DNA of 64,000 bases from Zhihengliuella sp. ISTPL4 (GTDB lineage: Bacteria; Actinomycetota; Actinomycetes; Actinomycetales; Microbacteriaceae): positions 1 through 64,000 of the forward strand of contig NZ_CP025422.1 in NCBI RefSeq assembly GCF_002848265.1, in the 5' to 3' direction. Both the position numbers and the translations under genes were made by a program. The notes under the pieces were generated by a model. The model was not told the DNA's origin, ran no database searches, and saw nothing but the letters and a program-made list of their open reading frames with translations. Of the stretch, positions 62,938 to 64,000 are shown in pieces (the stretch's first letter is position 1; each line of letters opens with the position of its first letter).

Positions 62938-64000
62938 CCGCCATCGAGTTGGATCCCGTGCTCGTCGAGGTCGTGGGCTCCGCCCTCTCGACCATCGTCG
63001 AGGAGATGAGCGAGACGCTGGTGAAGGCCGCGTTCTCGCCGAACATCAAGGAGCGCCGAGACTGCACGGCGAGTCTGTTCGATGCGGAGGGCCAGGCGAT
63101 CGCCCAGGACGAGGGCGGATCGCCCCTGCACCTGGGCTCGCTCATGGGCATCGTCGCCGCGCTGCGCGCGCAGTATCCGCTCGACCAGATCCGTCCGGGG
63201 GACGTGTTCATCGGCAACGATCCGTACACGGGCGGAGGGTCCCACCTCCCGGACATCGTCCTCGCGACGCCCATCTTCGTCGATGACGAGCTGGCAGCGT
63301 GGGCGGCGACGCTCGCCCACCACGCCGACTTCGGCGACCGGGGTCACGCGCACATCTTCCAGGAGGCGATCCGCATCCCTCCCGTGCACCTTGTGCGCGA
63401 AGGGGTGCGACAGGAGGAGCTGCTGCAGCTCATCCTGCTGAACTGCCAGGTCCCGGAGGAGCGGATCGCAGACCTCCGGGCGCAGGAGGCGGCGCTCCGC
63501 GTGGCGGTCACCCGGTACCGCGAGCTCTGCGAGCGCAACGGGGCCGACGTGGTCCGTGCGATCGGCGCCGAGCTGCTGGACTACACCGAGCGCCGCACCC
63601 GAGCGGCGATCGCCGAGTTCCCCGACGGCGAGTACACGTTCGAGGACCGCTTCGACTGCCCGGAGCTGGACGACGAGCTGACCCTGCGCGTGCGCATCGT
63701 CGTCTCGGGGGACCGGATGCTGTTCGACTTCGCCGGCAACCCGCCGCAGGTCCGCGCGAGCGTGAACGTGGTGTGGACCGGTCTGTACGCCGCGGTCTAC
63801 TACACGATCAAGACGCTCATCGACCCGGACATCGCGCCGAACGCGGGCCTGTACCGCCCGGTCACGATCGAGGCGCCGGAAGGGTCGATCATCAACTGCT
63901 CCGCTCCGGCGGCGGTGAACGGCCGCAGCGAGACCTGCCAGCGCATCGTCGATCTGATCCAGGGCGCACTGGCCCCTGCCGTGCCCGAGCGGATCACGGG
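62934..64000 (+). CDS. hyuB: Hydantoinase/oxoprolinase subunit B (HyuB), 3'-truncated by the window
   Basis: 355 codons visible from GTG 62934 (GTGA overlap with the hyuA stop). VEVVGSALSTIVEEMSETL, SPNIKERRDCTASLFD, FIGNDPYTGGGSHLPDI and HHADFGDRGHA are hallmark HyuB segments, and NGRSETCQRIVDL lies near the end of the window. The family is about 520-590 residues, so about 60-65 percent is seen. The frame stays open to the last base. Confidence 0.92.
   Translation, partial: MTAIELDPVLVEVVGSALSTIVEEMSETLVKAAFSPNIKERRDCTASLFDAEGQAIAQDEGGSPLHLGSLMGIVAALRAQYPLDQIRPGDVFIGNDPYTGGGSHLPDIVLATPIFVDDELAAWAATLAHHADFGDRGHAHIFQEAIRIPPVHLVREGVRQEELLQLILLNCQVPEERIADLRAQEAALRVAVTRYRELCERNGADVVRAIGAELLDYTERRTRAAIAEFPDGEYTFEDRFDCPELDDELTLRVRIVVSGDRMLFDFAGNPPQVRASVNVVWTGLYAAVYYTIKTLIDPDIAPNAGLYRPVTIEAPEGSIINCSAPAAVNGRSETCQRIVDLIQGALAPAVPERIT

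Overview
The window reads as chromosome of a high-GC Gram-positive bacterium of the Microbacteriaceae type (Microbacterium or a near relative). This is inferred from very GC-rich codon use, frequent GTG starts, many 4-base start/stop overlaps, an actinobacterial-style class Ib ribonucleotide reductase operon (nrdHIEF), PucR/IclR/FCD regulators and NCS1/hydantoin metabolism. The first 118 bases are a 5S rRNA, the tail of an rRNA operon.

Layout. (1) 0.2-8.0 kb: histidine utilisation (IclR regulator, hutH-hutU-hutI, convergent hutG) with a DUF445 membrane protein and a CsoR/RcnR-type repressor. (2) 8.0-14.8 kb: an amine cluster consisting of an ethanolamine-type permease, a glutamine-synthetase-like gamma-glutamyl-amine ligase, a class I amidotransferase-like gamma-glutamyl hydrolase, an aldehyde dehydrogenase, an SDR dehydrogenase and a FadR-type regulator. 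Together they suggest a gamma-glutamylation route for ethanolamine or a similar amine. (3) 14.8-19.3 kb: class III aminotransferase, CoA-acylating semialdehyde dehydrogenase (mmsA) and a divergent PucR regulator. (4) 19.3-23.9 kb: Lrp/AsnC regulator, acyl-CoA dehydrogenase-like gene, alpha/beta hydrolase, PfkB sugar kinase and MFS transporter. (5) 24.3-28.1 kb: nrdHIEF with candidate NrdR boxes.

(6) About 28.15-46.1 kb: an accessory island of lower GC and looser gene packing, starting a few bases after nrdF. It begins with spaced TGACCC repeats resembling a transposon end. It then carries a small HTH protein, a 1022-residue SIR2-STAND-like protein (probable anti-phage defence), an XRE regulator with a palindromic operator, a metallophosphoesterase, and an XRE-ImmA protein. 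Next comes a complete Tn7-like module (TnsA-, TnsB-, TnsC- and TniQ-like). Its TniQ carries six zinc-ribbon modules in tandem, the most unusual feature of the window. Cargo after it is a ParB-Dam fusion and a hypothetical protein. A tRNA-T-arm-like sequence with a strong terminator follows. The right side is a graveyard of truncated chromosomal genes: a hisC-like 3' end, and a sarcosine-oxidase fragment joined to a glycosyltransferase 3' end.

(7) 47.5-58.8 kb: a catabolic locus with two wHTH-FCD regulators, two N-carbamoylsarcosine-amidase-like hydrolases, an epimerase, an SDR, a cyclic amidohydrolase (hydantoinase/dihydropyrimidinase), RidA, a ribose-type ABC transporter and an NCS1 permease. 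(8) 58.9-64.0 kb: an operon with a LacI-type operator that couples an FrlB-like SIS-domain fructosamine deglycase and a PfkB kinase to hyuA and hyuB (ATP-dependent hydantoinase/oxoprolinase; hyuB runs off the window). Together (7) and (8) point to uptake and opening of cyclic amides, possibly hydantoins, N-methylhydantoin or cyclised glycated amino acids. The substrate is an inference.
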